Assembly (NCBI GenBank): GCA_047639315.1
Contig: JBLINQ010000091.1
Span: 1 to 20,891, forward strand
Direction: 5' to 3'
DNA: 20,891 bases
Source of the DNA: S139-23 sp047639315
GTDB taxonomy: Bacteria > Planctomycetota > GCA-002687715 > DRQF01
The translations under genes and the position numbers were made by a program. The notes under the pieces were generated by a model. It did not search any database. It was not told the DNA's origin and was given only the letters and a program-made list of their open reading frames with translations. The stretch's first letter is position 1. Every line of letters starts with the position of its first letter. Of the stretch, positions 1 to 8,685 are shown one piece after another.

Positions 1-807
1 TCTGGAGATCAAGCGAAGACCTTCGGTGGATCGCGGGCGAAGGTCGAGCGCTTCCAATCAACGAGCTTCAGTTTCGTGGGCTGGAATTGCAAGAGGGGCA
101 TCGCGTCAAGTGCGGTAGCCCGCCAGGTGTTAGGGCGGCTCATTCCGAGAGAGAAAATCGCATCGCGCTCATCCTCACTGCAGCCGCATACTGGTTTATT
201 TCAGACCATGAATCCTCAGAGTTATACGAACGTGGTCACCGCAGCCGAGCTGAAAGGTATTGGCTTAAGCGATGTGACCGGCAACGGGAAGCTGGAATGG
301 CAATCAAAAGACTTTCAACTCCGGGTCTTACTGCCCACCGGAAAAATTCCATGGGCTGAGGAGACAATTTCGGCCTGGCGGGATGTTGCTGCCCAGCGTG
401 GCCTGGTGCTCGCGGTTGAACGACTTCCGGTTCCTATTCTCATTGACCGACTTCAGGCCGGTGACTTTGATGCATTCGCCATCATTTGGCGAGTTCGTCA
501 CCAAGAGCCATCGTTCTTCGACCTCTTACATTCCTCACAAGCTGGCGCTCATGGCCGCAATTTCATGGGGGTGCAAGACTCTCGGTTGGATTCACTACTG
601 GCCAGTCTCGAAGCCTGCAACGACCCGTTGCAGAGGCAGAAGGTTCGCAGCGAGCTCGCTCAGGTCACCTCTGACTTAGAGCCACTCACTCCGCTATTTC
701 GTCATGAAGCATTTGTTGGAATACGCGATGATCACCTTCGTTGTGTGATTGGAGTTCATGGCTTGGATTGGCCCTCTCTCTCGAAAGCGGCTCCTCGCTC
801 GAAATGA
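1..807 (+). CDS. Peptide-type ABC transporter substrate-binding protein (SBP_bac_5), C-terminal part
   Basis: The reading frame is open from base 1 to a TGA at 805-807 (268 residues), so the gene begins upstream of the window and the GTG at 76 is not its start. The visible part resembles the C-terminal lobe of family 5 extracytoplasmic solute-binding proteins. It has FSFVGWNCKRGI followed by VARQVLGRLIPREKI, matching the family pattern of an N-x-K-R segment before 'VRQA...DR'. It then has LIDRLQAGDFDAFAIIW, the usual 'l..gdfD......W' block, and a terminal helical region (DSRLDSLLASLEACNDPLQR) ending near PLTPLFRHEAFVGIRDDHL. Such proteins bind oligopeptides or similar solutes outside the membrane and deliver them to a permease. 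No permease or ATPase gene is visible, so the substrate cannot be named. It faces the 967-2778 gene convergently. Confidence 0.8.
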   Translation, partial: SGDQAKTFGGSRAKVERFQSTSFSFVGWNCKRGIASSAVARQVLGRLIPREKIASRSSSLQPHTGLFQTMNPQSYTNVVTAAELKGIGLSDVTGNGKLEWQSKDFQLRVLLPTGKIPWAEETISAWRDVAAQRGLVLAVERLPVPILIDRLQAGDFDAFAIIWRVRHQEPSFFDLLHSSQAGAHGRNFMGVQDSRLDSLLASLEACNDPLQRQKVRSELAQVTSDLEPLTPLFRHEAFVGIRDDHLRCVIGVHGLDWPSLSKAAPRSK

Positions 808-831
808 ACGGACGAAGGATTCATAAAAAAA

Positions 832-858
832 CGTCACATTGCGCAAGGCAATGTGACG
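832..858 (-). terminator. Rho-independent terminator, minus-strand orientation
   Basis: A perfect 11-bp inverted repeat (arms 832-842 and 848-858, arm CGTCACATTGC) encloses a 5-base loop. A run of seven A on the plus strand at 824-830 becomes a T run directly after the hairpin on the minus strand. This fits termination of leftward transcripts from the 967-2778 gene. There is no T run on the plus-strand side, so it does not obviously serve the substrate-binding protein gene. Confidence 0.75.
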
Positions 859-903
859 GGGCGATCATGAATCAATTCTCAGGAATTGCCTCGTCAAATG
901 AAA

Positions 904-937
904 GAAGGCTGAGCGATCTGTTGGCGTCTCAGCCTTC
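904..937 (-). terminator. Second hairpin, possible weak minus-strand terminator
   Basis: A perfect 10-bp inverted repeat (GAAGGCTGAG at 904-913, CTCAGCCTTC at 928-937) has a 14-base loop. On the minus strand it is followed only by a short T stretch (TTTC). It lies 30 bases beyond the stop codon of the 967-2778 gene, and upstream of the stronger hairpin at 832-858 in that gene's direction of reading. The two may act in series. Confidence 0.5.
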
Positions 938-966
938 GTGTTCAGATTACGGACAGTCTGCAATGC

Positions 967-2778
967 TTATGGAATGATCACGGCAGGAATCGGAATTCGG
1001 TTTTTAGCAATCCAGGTCTCAGAAACCGGATCGAATGTCCGGATTTCTGTGTGACTTGTGGCGAGTGACAGGCAAAGGATGTTGCCCAAATTGTCGAAGG
1101 TAATGCCCTGCGCGACGAAGCCCGGCTCCAACGGATAGCTGACAACCGAATCATTTGAGGTGAGCTGAAGGATCCGCTGAGCGCCAGATTCTTCCACCAG
1201 AAAACAAACGCTTCGTCCATCTCGACTGGCAGCTTTGCCAATGAGATCCTCGTCCTCAAGCCCAAGGAAATGGCAAGAAACGACGGCATCGTGAGTGACG
1301 TCCCAGGCTTGGATTCGCAGATGATCATTTGGGTCTTCATCAACAATGACCAACTTGCCAACCAGCGGCACAACTGCTTCCACACCTTCCGAGACAATGC
1401 CGAGGCTTTCCCCGGCACCATTAACAGCCTGGAGATTGATGTCGCCATTCAGGTGTTCATGGGTCAAAAACGTGTTGGGCCCTGCAGTGAAGCGTCTCTT
1501 GAGCTCGAGTGCTGAATCAATGAGGAAAGGCGCTTGCGGAGTCGATGATGTCTTCGTCAGATTGCGCATAGTCGGAGCGAGGAGGGGCGAGTTTGGCATC
1601 AGAAAGGCGGCGTCTTTCTGAGTCAGGCTATACGCGTCTAATTTGGAGAACGTGCTGCCGGCGCTAAAGACGAGTGTTTCCCTGGTCGAGAATCCCAGAC
1701 CGACGATGGTATCAATATAGCACGGAAAAAAGTCAGCGCCTGTGAACAACTCCGGAGAGTTCGCTGATTGAACATCGGCGGTGTAAGCGAAAGGATAGAG
1801 GTAGTCCAAGACATAGGCCAAACGCTCACCGTCAGGCGACAATGCCATCAGCATACCTTCATCTGAATTGTTCGAGGCAGCCAGATATCTCTTGGCCCAA
1901 TTTGTTTGATTGACGGCGAATCCGTGGCTTGAAACAGTATAGATATCGTGCGTATTCGCCGATTCTCCAGCACCTATGGCAAGAAGCGTTCCATTCCTCG
2001 CGGCTGTACAAGTCGAATCGACATAGATCGGGGGCAGTCCATTTGATTGCGGGAAAGCAACTTGAGTCAAGTTCCCTGTGCCTAAGTCAAGGCGATAGAG
2101 GTCGTCGCCATCGTTGGCAAAGAGCGCACCCTTCAAGAAGCAGAGTCCTTTCGCTTTCACGCCGTGATTCATCGGGCTCGGGATGCCTCTTGCAGGTTTC
2201 GATGTTGCCTGAAAAACACGGCCATCGAGGCGAACGTCCAAAAGATATGCGCCGCCGTATTCTGGCAAGCTCGACTGTCCGACGACGGCCATGTGCGGAT
2301 CATGATTCGAAATCGCGACACACTCTTCGAATCCGGAGGTGTTGGCGGTCCAGACCAAGATTTCAAATTGGCCACGGGCCGTAATGCGAATGAAACCTTG
2401 CCCCAAGCCCGGGGATTCAACTCGATAGAGACGAGTTCCGTCTGGCATCGTGATCGAGTCCGCGAACTCCTCGAACGGATCGACTAACGCTTGATCGCGC
2501 TGGCCTCTTGCCATTTCATTTGTGGATGCCAATGAAATGGGAAGGAAGCGCACGTTACGCAGCTTGCCTCGGGGGGCTCTGACGCGTGTCCCATCGGCAT
2601 AGAATTCGACTAATCGATAGTAAGTTCCACCCAGGCTCTTGGCCAAGGGCAGAATGATACCACGGAGATTTGATCTTCCAGGTTTCTGCGCGTGAAGAGG
2701 AGATTGCAAACTCGCACTCACTCCACATAAAAGGAGGAGTGTGAGAGCGAGGACGGGTGTTTTTTGTGACTTACTCAT
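967..2778 (-). CDS. Secreted beta-propeller-like protein of unknown function
   Basis: This encodes 603 residues from the ATG at 2778. I prefer that start over the ATG at 2799 because it places a clean signal peptide at the N-terminus: MSKSQK, then the hydrophobic VLALTLLLLCGVSA, with likely cleavage after SPLHA (residue 30). Neither start has a clear ribosome binding site. The mature part is rich in short beta-type segments in which a recalculated value is followed by a turn, for example GDDLYRLDLGTGNLTQVAF, LSPDGERLAYVLDYL and ASRDGRSVCFLVEESG. This is the look of TolB/WD40-like propellers. I see no catalytic motif and no further membrane segment. The LLLC in the signal region lacks the small residue that a lipobox needs before Cys. 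A role in periplasmic binding or scaffolding is only a guess. It is the last gene of a leftward set and ends before two hairpins. Confidence 0.75.
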   Translation of the reverse strand: MSKSQKTPVLALTLLLLCGVSASLQSPLHAQKPGRSNLRGIILPLAKSLGGTYYRLVEFYADGTRVRAPRGKLRNVRFLPISLASTNEMARGQRDQALVDPFEEFADSITMPDGTRLYRVESPGLGQGFIRITARGQFEILVWTANTSGFEECVAISNHDPHMAVVGQSSLPEYGGAYLLDVRLDGRVFQATSKPARGIPSPMNHGVKAKGLCFLKGALFANDGDDLYRLDLGTGNLTQVAFPQSNGLPPIYVDSTCTAARNGTLLAIGAGESANTHDIYTVSSHGFAVNQTNWAKRYLAASNNSDEGMLMALSPDGERLAYVLDYLYPFAYTADVQSANSPELFTGADFFPCYIDTIVGLGFSTRETLVFSAGSTFSKLDAYSLTQKDAAFLMPNSPLLAPTMRNLTKTSSTPQAPFLIDSALELKRRFTAGPNTFLTHEHLNGDINLQAVNGAGESLGIVSEGVEAVVPLVGKLVIVDEDPNDHLRIQAWDVTHDAVVSCHFLGLEDEDLIGKAASRDGRSVCFLVEESGAQRILQLTSNDSVVSYPLEPGFVAQGITFDNLGNILCLSLATSHTEIRTFDPVSETWIAKNRIPIPAVIIP

Positions 2779-3036
2779 GTCTTGCACCAATGTACCCATT
2801 CGAAGGGGAGGAACTCAGGCTGTATGAAGGGCGCGTAAAGCAATCGTACTCGAAGGTGGACCGAAAGAGATTCGATCCATCTCTGAAGACGAATCCAGTA
2901 TTCAGGATTGGAGTGTCATAATGCAAGCAGTGTGCCGGATTTTTTTGGGCGCAAATGAGACTGAGACGCAACAAATGGCCACAAGAAGGGAATTGGGGAA
3001 GATGCCCCAGGTTAATGTGGGGATAGGAGCGGGGGA

Positions 3037-3396
3037 TCAGCGAAGTAGCTTGATGGTGAATCCTTGCTTGTTCAGTTCAGCCGCGAGTTTGTCTCGTTGG
3101 TCGCCCTGAATTTCGATGACACCGTCCTTGACCGATCCACCGGAACCACACTTCTTCTTGAGTTGTTTGGCGAATAGTTTCAGTTGCTTCTCGGCCATGG
3201 GCAACCCGCTGATGAGAGTCACGGCTTTCCCACGACGGCCTTTGGCATCGAAGGCAATGCGAATGTCCTTGCCGTTTGGGATCGCTATTTCTGCCGTTGC
3301 GCACCGACATTGGTTCATGACCTTGGCGCACTTCGGGCACAGCTCACCGTCGTCACTGCTAAACACGGGGCGGGAATTTGAATCGCCAGATTGCAT
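3037..3396 (-). CDS. yciH: YciH/SUI1 family translation initiation factor-like protein
   Basis: This 119-residue protein carries the eIF1/SUI1 fold signature of bacterial YciH. GRRGKAVTLISGL (about 53-65) corresponds to the basic loop region, and LKKKCGSGGSVKDGVIEIQG (about 79-98) is the hallmark block, followed by a C-terminal strand ending GFTIKLLR. In eukaryotes and archaea the family controls start-codon fidelity on the small ribosomal subunit. In bacteria YciH has been linked to initiation and is not essential. The N-terminal segment holds four cysteines at 20, 23, 30 and 32 (CPKC...CRC), a possible small metal site absent from E. coli YciH but common in form elsewhere. The length is normal. 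It lies 92 bases after the 3489-6083 gene on the same strand, possibly co-transcribed. The upstream ribosome binding site is weak. Confidence 0.92.
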   Translation of the reverse strand: MQSGDSNSRPVFSSDDGELCPKCAKVMNQCRCATAEIAIPNGKDIRIAFDAKGRRGKAVTLISGLPMAEKQLKLFAKQLKKKCGSGGSVKDGVIEIQGDQRDKLAAELNKQGFTIKLLR

Positions 3397-3488
3397 GCTT
3401 TTGGTCGTCTCTTTTGAAGCCAGTTTCGATATTCAGAGAAACGGTCACCTCAAGGGCGAAATGGCCGATCTGAGTGTCCCAGGCGGAG

Positions 3489-6083
3489 CTACTTTTTCAG
3501 CTTGGAAACAGCTTGCTGAAGAACCTCTGTGTCTAATCGGAGTGACATCGGCTTCTCACGTTCGGTTTCCGTGACTTTCATCGTGGCTGGAATGACATCA
3601 ACCTTTACGGCGTTGCCGGCCACATCCGACTTCTTGGAGATAGCCGCGACAATCTTGAAATCACCGGCTTGACGGAAGTAGTGCCGGGCGGGAACAGCCA
3701 GGTCTTTCAACCACAGCAAGGTTTCGCCCTTGCCTGTTTCGACATAGAAGTTGACCTCAAGATCTTCAGGGACGTCGTCGAAGTTCTTCAAGCTAAACTT
3801 GAATGGGATTCCTTGACTCAATTCAAGATTGAGCTTGCCACCCGTGAATGACCGAATCGTCTTCGAGCGGAAACCTTCGGCTCGAATTATGAGGTCACAC
3901 GGTGAGATCGGCAGGAAGGCTTCTTCGCGCAAGGTATGGACGAATAACTTCGTGACAGCCTCTTTTGTGTTCGGGTTGCAGACAGAGATCTCGAAGATGC
4001 TCGGGCTGTTCTTGGCATCGGAGAAAACGAATTGAACTCGAGACCCTTCGAACGGGATTTCGTGTGAGCCCAAGTCTTTCTCTTCTTCTGGTGCTAACTC
4101 GAATTCTCCCACGACCACATTCTTGGTGGTGCCCAAGTCTGCGCCGGAGATCGTGACTCGATATTGTCCAGGGTCTAAGCCGACGAATGAGTACGGCCCA
4201 CTGCCAATAATCGTGAACAAGCGAGACTTGTCCTTGAGATTCTCAAGGCCGATCCCAAGGCGACGGCTACTTGTTCCATTCGAGAACGAAATTGTTCCAG
4301 AGACTGAGGCTCCCTTGCTGAGAGTGATTTCCATGGTGGAGTCGCCCTTGGTTCCCAGCTCTGACTTGGTGCGATAGCCGACAGCAGTCGTCTTGACCTG
4401 AAAGAAATCTGCATTCGTTTCACCGTAGACAACAAATCGACCGGAGCGATCGGTCAGCGGCAGCCCAAACTTTTGAGTCCTTAGGAATCCGTTCGGAATC
4501 GGCCTGAGAGGGTCGAGTTCAACCTCAATTTGTACGCCGATGATAGGCTCGCCTGAGAGGTCGCGGACCACACCGCCGATGAGTTGTTCGAATACCGTGG
4601 CTGAGACGTCACCGACATCGAGATCTTCGGTGATTGGTTTACGGGGCAGAGAAACGCGGGCCAAGAGAGGCGGCCTGCTGTCTGTTGGTGGTGTTTGGAT
4701 GACCAAGAACTCGTCTTGTTCTGATTGAAAGTACGTCCATTTGACCGGGATGGCGAATTTGCCGCTTGGGGTTGTCGTACCGGCATCGACGAGATCATTC
4801 GTCTTGTAATTCAGTTGATTGTAGTAGGAGATCTCACGGTTCTTGATCGGGCTGCCCTCTGGATCCAAAAGGCGGCCAGTAATGACGGGTAGCCTCTTCT
4901 TAAAACGGATCGTCACACTCAGCGACTCATCAACTTGGACTTCCTTTTCGACATCGAAGAAGGCCGAGTCGGCCGGCGGAGCGATTCGGATGAGCAAATT
5001 GAGGCCTGTGCCGATGTCGGGGATCTGACAGGTGCCGCCTCGGAATGGTGTAGAGAAATCCCATCTCGGGTTCTTTGAAGATTTCGTCCCTGGCTTTTTG
5101 GCGCGAGCATAACAGTGGAGTTCATCGGTATAGGCGGAGCCGTCGATGTCTTCGACTTTGACGTTCACCATAGACGTCGACGGAATTGTGAGTTCGATCA
5201 CTTCTGTCGGCCAGCTATCGAAATCGATCTCTTGATGAACGGGCGTGCGAAAGACGCCGTCAACTTGAACGCAAAGGCGAGGCTTTTCATTGAAAGCGTC
5301 GGCGAACTTATCCGGGTTGATTTCCTCGCCGATGAGAGCAAGGTAGGCAATCCCTTCGGCGTTCGTGAAGGCGGCAAAACCAGCGGACGATGAACGCTTG
5401 CCTGATTCTTCAAAGAGAAACCCTAACCCGACTCTGATGCTCTTGACTGGTTCACTTTGCGCATCGAATACGCGAACCTTGAGTGTCAATACTGGTTCCA
5501 TCTCTAACGTGAGCTTGCCCGAAAACGGAGGCTCGACATACATCTTGGCAAAGGACTGCCCAGACTCTGCCGCCAGCCAGAAGGGAGCTTTCGAATCTGG
5601 AATGCGCACTTTTCCTTCGTCATCGGCCTGGAAGTGGGTTCCCTTGTTTCTGAATTCGAAAATGAAGTTGGTGTCGAACTGGGGCAGGCTCGTCGCGAGT
5701 TGTTTCGCCGTCGGCTGCAGGATATGAATCGTGACATCCGGCAAGGGCTCTCCGGTCGATCGATTGATTGCGTTGACTAAAACACTATTCGACTCGTCGA
5801 AATCATCGGTATTTTCGAATGTGACTTTTGAGGCGTCCGAGCCGTTAGCCGCTACGTCGCTTGCATTGGGCACTTTGGGGCGGTTCGAAGTGCGGCTAGC
5901 CCGCGTTCGATCATCAATCTGGGTGTCTTCGAACTGAGTGTCCTCGAGTTCTCCTTCCCCGGATGCATCCAAGAATGACCAACCGACATACGCCACTAAA
6001 GCGATGAAGATGACTACGATGATCGGCGCAAATTTTCCCAAGGCTAAGCCTCCCTGATGACTGCCAGTTTTCCGAATGGGCAT
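3489..6083 (-). CDS. Membrane-anchored multi-domain Ig-like (carboxypeptidase regulatory-like) protein
   Basis: This 864-residue protein has one membrane segment near the N-terminus (about 19-37, FAPIIVVIFIALVAYVGWSF) after a short basic leader, suggesting a type II anchor with the rest outside. Residues 40-95 are acidic and polar, probably a disordered linker, and include a tandem DTQFEDTQI. Then come about six beta-sandwich-like modules at roughly 98-190, 200-300, 304-393, 398-480, 500-590 and 592-680. Several show the carboxypeptidase regulatory-like pattern: ITGRLLDPEGSPIKNREISY, IGGVVRDLSGEPIIGVQIEV plus later DRSGRFVVYGE, and VSGTISFSNG plus YSFVGLDPGQYRVTISG. Such domains are non-enzymatic and usually mediate adhesion or assembly. 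The ATG at 6083 is preceded on its strand by GGAG. The gene is divergent from bioB with 206 bases between. The exact role is unknown. Confidence 0.82.
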   Translation of the reverse strand: MPIRKTGSHQGGLALGKFAPIIVVIFIALVAYVGWSFLDASGEGELEDTQFEDTQIDDRTRASRTSNRPKVPNASDVAANGSDASKVTFENTDDFDESNSVLVNAINRSTGEPLPDVTIHILQPTAKQLATSLPQFDTNFIFEFRNKGTHFQADDEGKVRIPDSKAPFWLAAESGQSFAKMYVEPPFSGKLTLEMEPVLTLKVRVFDAQSEPVKSIRVGLGFLFEESGKRSSSAGFAAFTNAEGIAYLALIGEEINPDKFADAFNEKPRLCVQVDGVFRTPVHQEIDFDSWPTEVIELTIPSTSMVNVKVEDIDGSAYTDELHCYARAKKPGTKSSKNPRWDFSTPFRGGTCQIPDIGTGLNLLIRIAPPADSAFFDVEKEVQVDESLSVTIRFKKRLPVITGRLLDPEGSPIKNREISYYNQLNYKTNDLVDAGTTTPSGKFAIPVKWTYFQSEQDEFLVIQTPPTDSRPPLLARVSLPRKPITEDLDVGDVSATVFEQLIGGVVRDLSGEPIIGVQIEVELDPLRPIPNGFLRTQKFGLPLTDRSGRFVVYGETNADFFQVKTTAVGYRTKSELGTKGDSTMEITLSKGASVSGTISFSNGTSSRRLGIGLENLKDKSRLFTIIGSGPYSFVGLDPGQYRVTISGADLGTTKNVVVGEFELAPEEEKDLGSHEIPFEGSRVQFVFSDAKNSPSIFEISVCNPNTKEAVTKLFVHTLREEAFLPISPCDLIIRAEGFRSKTIRSFTGGKLNLELSQGIPFKFSLKNFDDVPEDLEVNFYVETGKGETLLWLKDLAVPARHYFRQAGDFKIVAAISKKSDVAGNAVKVDVIPATMKVTETEREKPMSLRLDTEVLQQAVSKLKK

Positions 6084-6289
6084 CCTACTCCAAGGCGAAG
6101 TTCCGTGAATCCCCCAAGTGGTCTATTCCACGACTTCAACTGTGATTATTGAGGTAACATGTTGTTGAGAAGATGTTTAGGGCGCCACCCCTGGTCGCTC
6201 AGGAGAAAATTATCACCTCCAGAGAAGTCTGAACATCAACCATTGAACAAGGGAGGGCTGCAACACAAGATCCCGCCAGGAGATCTGTT
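6084..6289. promoter_or_regulatory. Divergent intergenic region with bioB leader and ribosome binding site
   Basis: These 206 bases must carry promoters for the leftward Ig-like protein gene and the rightward biotin operon. A good ribosome binding site, AGGAG at 6278-6282, sits 7 bases before the bioB ATG. I looked for a BirA operator (two TTGTAAACC-like arms in inverted orientation) and for a BioR box (TTATAGATAA-like). I found neither by eye, so the control mode of the operon is unresolved. No convincing -35/-10 pair was seen. Confidence 0.45.
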
Positions 6290-7270
6290 ATGAAGTGGAA
6301 TAACCTGGCCGACCAAGTCCTTCGAGGCGAACCTCTTACATTTGAAGATGCTTGGTCCATCTTGGATTCTGGCGACGATGAATTGCTGGAGGTCCTGCAA
6401 GCAGCTTTTCGGGTACGAAAGCGCCAGGCTGGCATGAAAGTTCGAGTTCATGTGCTGCAAAATGCCAAGAGTGGGGCCTGCCCTGAGGACTGCACGTTTT
6501 GCACCCAGAGTGTCCATTATCAGACCGAATCAGACACTTATCCGCGGCAAGATGTCGAAGAGTTGATCGCAGGTGCCAAGAGAGCCGTCGAGATGGGGGC
6601 CGTCACTTACTGCATGGTGACAGCAACACGAGGCCCTTCTGGCGCTGACTTAGAGACCATCTGCCAAGCAGCCCGAGCCATCAAGGCAGAGCACCCGATC
6701 AAGTTGTGTGCCTCCCTGGGACTACTCAAGGCTGACGAGGCCGAGGCACTCGCTGCTGCCGGCATTGACCGCTACAACCACAACTTAGAGACTTCCCCAG
6801 ACCACTTCGCCAAAGTCTGCACCACGCACGACTTCACAGATCGTGTGAATACTGTCAAGGCAGCGCGCGCAGCTGGCATGGAAGCATGCTGTGGTGGCAT
6901 CATGGGGATGGGTGAAGGCTTCAAAGATCGCATTGATCTCGCCTTCACTTTGCGCGAACTCGGCGTTGAGTCGATTCCGCTCAATTTCTTGAACGCACGG
7001 CCAGGGACGCCAATGGAAGAGGCGGCGCCGGTTTCTCCACAGGACGCCTTGCGCACACTTGCCTTGGTTCGCCTCGCGAACCCGGATGCCATTGACATTC
7101 GCTTAGCCGGAGGCCGTGAGGTTGTGCTCGGATCAATGCAACCGCTCGCTCTCTACGCCGCGAACTCGATCTTCACCAATGGTTACCTAACAACCGAGGG
7201 CCAAGCGCCGTCGGAAGACTTGGCGATGATCCAAAACGCCGGATTTGCAGCTGAAGTATTGGAAGCGTAG
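6290..7270 (+). CDS. bioB: Biotin synthase BioB
   Basis: BioB is the radical-SAM enzyme that inserts sulfur into dethiobiotin, the last step of biotin synthesis. At 326 residues it has normal length. The [4Fe-4S] motif is C64-x3-C68-x2-C71 in GACPEDCTFCTQS. The ligands of the sulfur-donor [2Fe-2S] cluster can be matched by context: C108 (VTYCMVTATRG), C140 (KLCASLG), C200 (EACCGGIMGMGE) and R271 (IRLAGGRE). YNHNLETSP and NFLNARPGTPM are also family blocks. AGGAG at 6278-6282 supports the ATG at 6290. It is the first gene of a four-gene operon, and its TAG stop is directly followed by the bioA ATG. Confidence 0.97.
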   Translation: MKWNNLADQVLRGEPLTFEDAWSILDSGDDELLEVLQAAFRVRKRQAGMKVRVHVLQNAKSGACPEDCTFCTQSVHYQTESDTYPRQDVEELIAGAKRAVEMGAVTYCMVTATRGPSGADLETICQAARAIKAEHPIKLCASLGLLKADEAEALAAAGIDRYNHNLETSPDHFAKVCTTHDFTDRVNTVKAARAAGMEACCGGIMGMGEGFKDRIDLAFTLRELGVESIPLNFLNARPGTPMEEAAPVSPQDALRTLALVRLANPDAIDIRLAGGREVVLGSMQPLALYAANSIFTNGYLTTEGQAPSEDLAMIQNAGFAAEVLEA

Positions 7271-8659
7271 ATGGGCCGGCCACAGAACGACAAGTCGCGG
7301 GACGAGCTTTTCGCCACTGACTTAGCTCACTGCTGGCATCCGTTTACGCCGATGAGCGCTTATCCGAATGAGGCCCCGTTGATGATTGAATCAGCGGAGG
7401 GGCATCAGTTGACCGATGTCGACGGTAACAGCTACCTCGATGGTGTCTCCTCGCTTTGGTGCAACTTGCTTGGGCATCGTCATCCGAAGATTAGTGAGGC
7501 CATCAAAGCACAAGTGGACAAGGTGGCTCACACCACCTTTCTTGGCAACTCAAATCCAGTCGCTGTTGAACTTGCGGAACGCCTCGTGGCTTTGGCCCCG
7601 CTTTCTCTCAATCGCGTCTTCTTCTCAGATAATGGCAGCACCGCTGTAGAGGTGGCGCTCAAGATTGCCTTGCAATACCACCAACAAAGTGCCGCTCCTG
7701 GTGGTGCTGAGCGGACTCGCTTCTTGTCATTAGGGCTTGCCTATCACGGCGACACGATTGGCTCAGTCTCTCTTGGCGGGATCCCAGCGATCCACGACCG
7801 CTTCCGACCATTGCGATTTGACGTGATTCGCGGGCCATCGCCGTATTGCTATCGATGTCCGCTTGGGCTCGAACGCGAAACCTGCAAGGAAGCATGCTTG
7901 CAAGATGTTCTGGCCCTCATCGAAGAACACGGTGCCACACTTGCTGGTGTTGTGATCGAGCCAGGGTTCCAAGGCGCAGGCGGCATCATCACTTATCCAG
8001 ATGGTTACTTAGCTGCGGTGGAATCTGCGACTAAGAAAGTTGGCGCCCTTCTCATTTTTGACGAAGTGGCTTCGGGCATGGGGCGCTCTGGTGATCTCTT
8101 CGTCTCAGAGACGGAATTCATCGAACCTGATCTCTTGTGCATGGCGAAAGGCCTAACCGGCGGCTATTTGCCCATGGCAGCAACCTTGGCCACAGAAGAA
8201 ATCTATGAGGTTTTCCTCGGGCCTCCCGAAGCAGGCCGGACGTTCTATCACGGGCATACTTTTACCGGCAATCAGCTTGCCGCCGCTGCGGCACTGGCAA
8301 CCCTTGATGCCCTCGAGGATGAAGACATCCTCGCCCAAGTCCCAGAGAGAATCGAGACACTGGCTGAATCTCTCACCAAGTTAAGCGATCTTGAGATCGT
8401 TGGTGATATCCGCCAATACGGTTTGGCAGTTGGTATCGAAGTGGTCGCCGACAAGGCTACGCGCCAATCGTTTCCTGCCGACAAGAGAGTGGGCATGCGC
8501 ATCTGCAGGCATGCGCTAGATGAGGGCTTGTTCTTGCGCCCGCTTGGCGACGTCCTCGTTCTCATGCCTTCCCTGAATTTCTCGAACGATGAGATCACGA
8601 CTTTGGTCGAAGGTCTCGGGCGTGCCATCAAGCGCACCCAAGACGAACTCGGTCGCTAA
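7271..8659 (+). CDS. bioA: Adenosylmethionine-8-amino-7-oxononanoate aminotransferase BioA
   Basis: BioA is a PLP-dependent class III aminotransferase that converts 8-amino-7-oxononanoate (KAPA) to 7,8-diaminononanoate (DAPA), usually with S-adenosylmethionine as amino donor. At 462 residues it is close to the family norm. The N-terminal HCWHPFTPM is the typical BioA opening. SDNGSTAVEVALK binds the cofactor phosphate, D264 lies in LLIFDEVASGMGRSG, and the Schiff-base lysine is K293 in CMAKGLTGGYLPM. Residues 193-209 hold four cysteines (PYCYRCPLGL...CKEAC), a segment I recall from Bacillus-type BioA and not from the E. coli enzyme; this subgrouping is tentative. The ATG follows the bioB stop with no gap, with GGAAG at 7260-7264 as likely ribosome binding site. 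Translation is probably coupled to bioB. Confidence 0.96.
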   Translation: MGRPQNDKSRDELFATDLAHCWHPFTPMSAYPNEAPLMIESAEGHQLTDVDGNSYLDGVSSLWCNLLGHRHPKISEAIKAQVDKVAHTTFLGNSNPVAVELAERLVALAPLSLNRVFFSDNGSTAVEVALKIALQYHQQSAAPGGAERTRFLSLGLAYHGDTIGSVSLGGIPAIHDRFRPLRFDVIRGPSPYCYRCPLGLERETCKEACLQDVLALIEEHGATLAGVVIEPGFQGAGGIITYPDGYLAAVESATKKVGALLIFDEVASGMGRSGDLFVSETEFIEPDLLCMAKGLTGGYLPMAATLATEEIYEVFLGPPEAGRTFYHGHTFTGNQLAAAAALATLDALEDEDILAQVPERIETLAESLTKLSDLEIVGDIRQYGLAVGIEVVADKATRQSFPADKRVGMRICRHALDEGLFLRPLGDVLVLMPSLNFSNDEITTLVEGLGRAIKRTQDELGR

Positions 8660-8685
8660 CGCCCAAGATTGAGCTACAATGAGCC

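Noticed and set aside
2771..2974. Minus-strand ORF of 67 residues just upstream of the secreted beta-propeller-like gene
   Set aside because: It has no ribosome binding site, no recognisable motif or signal, and overlaps the next start codon. It most likely is an open stretch in the leader region.
6149..6180. TTGAGG plus downstream GATGTTT as a biotin operon promoter or BirA box
   Set aside because: The match to -10 is poor and there is no inverted TTGTAAACC-like arm, so neither reading is supported.
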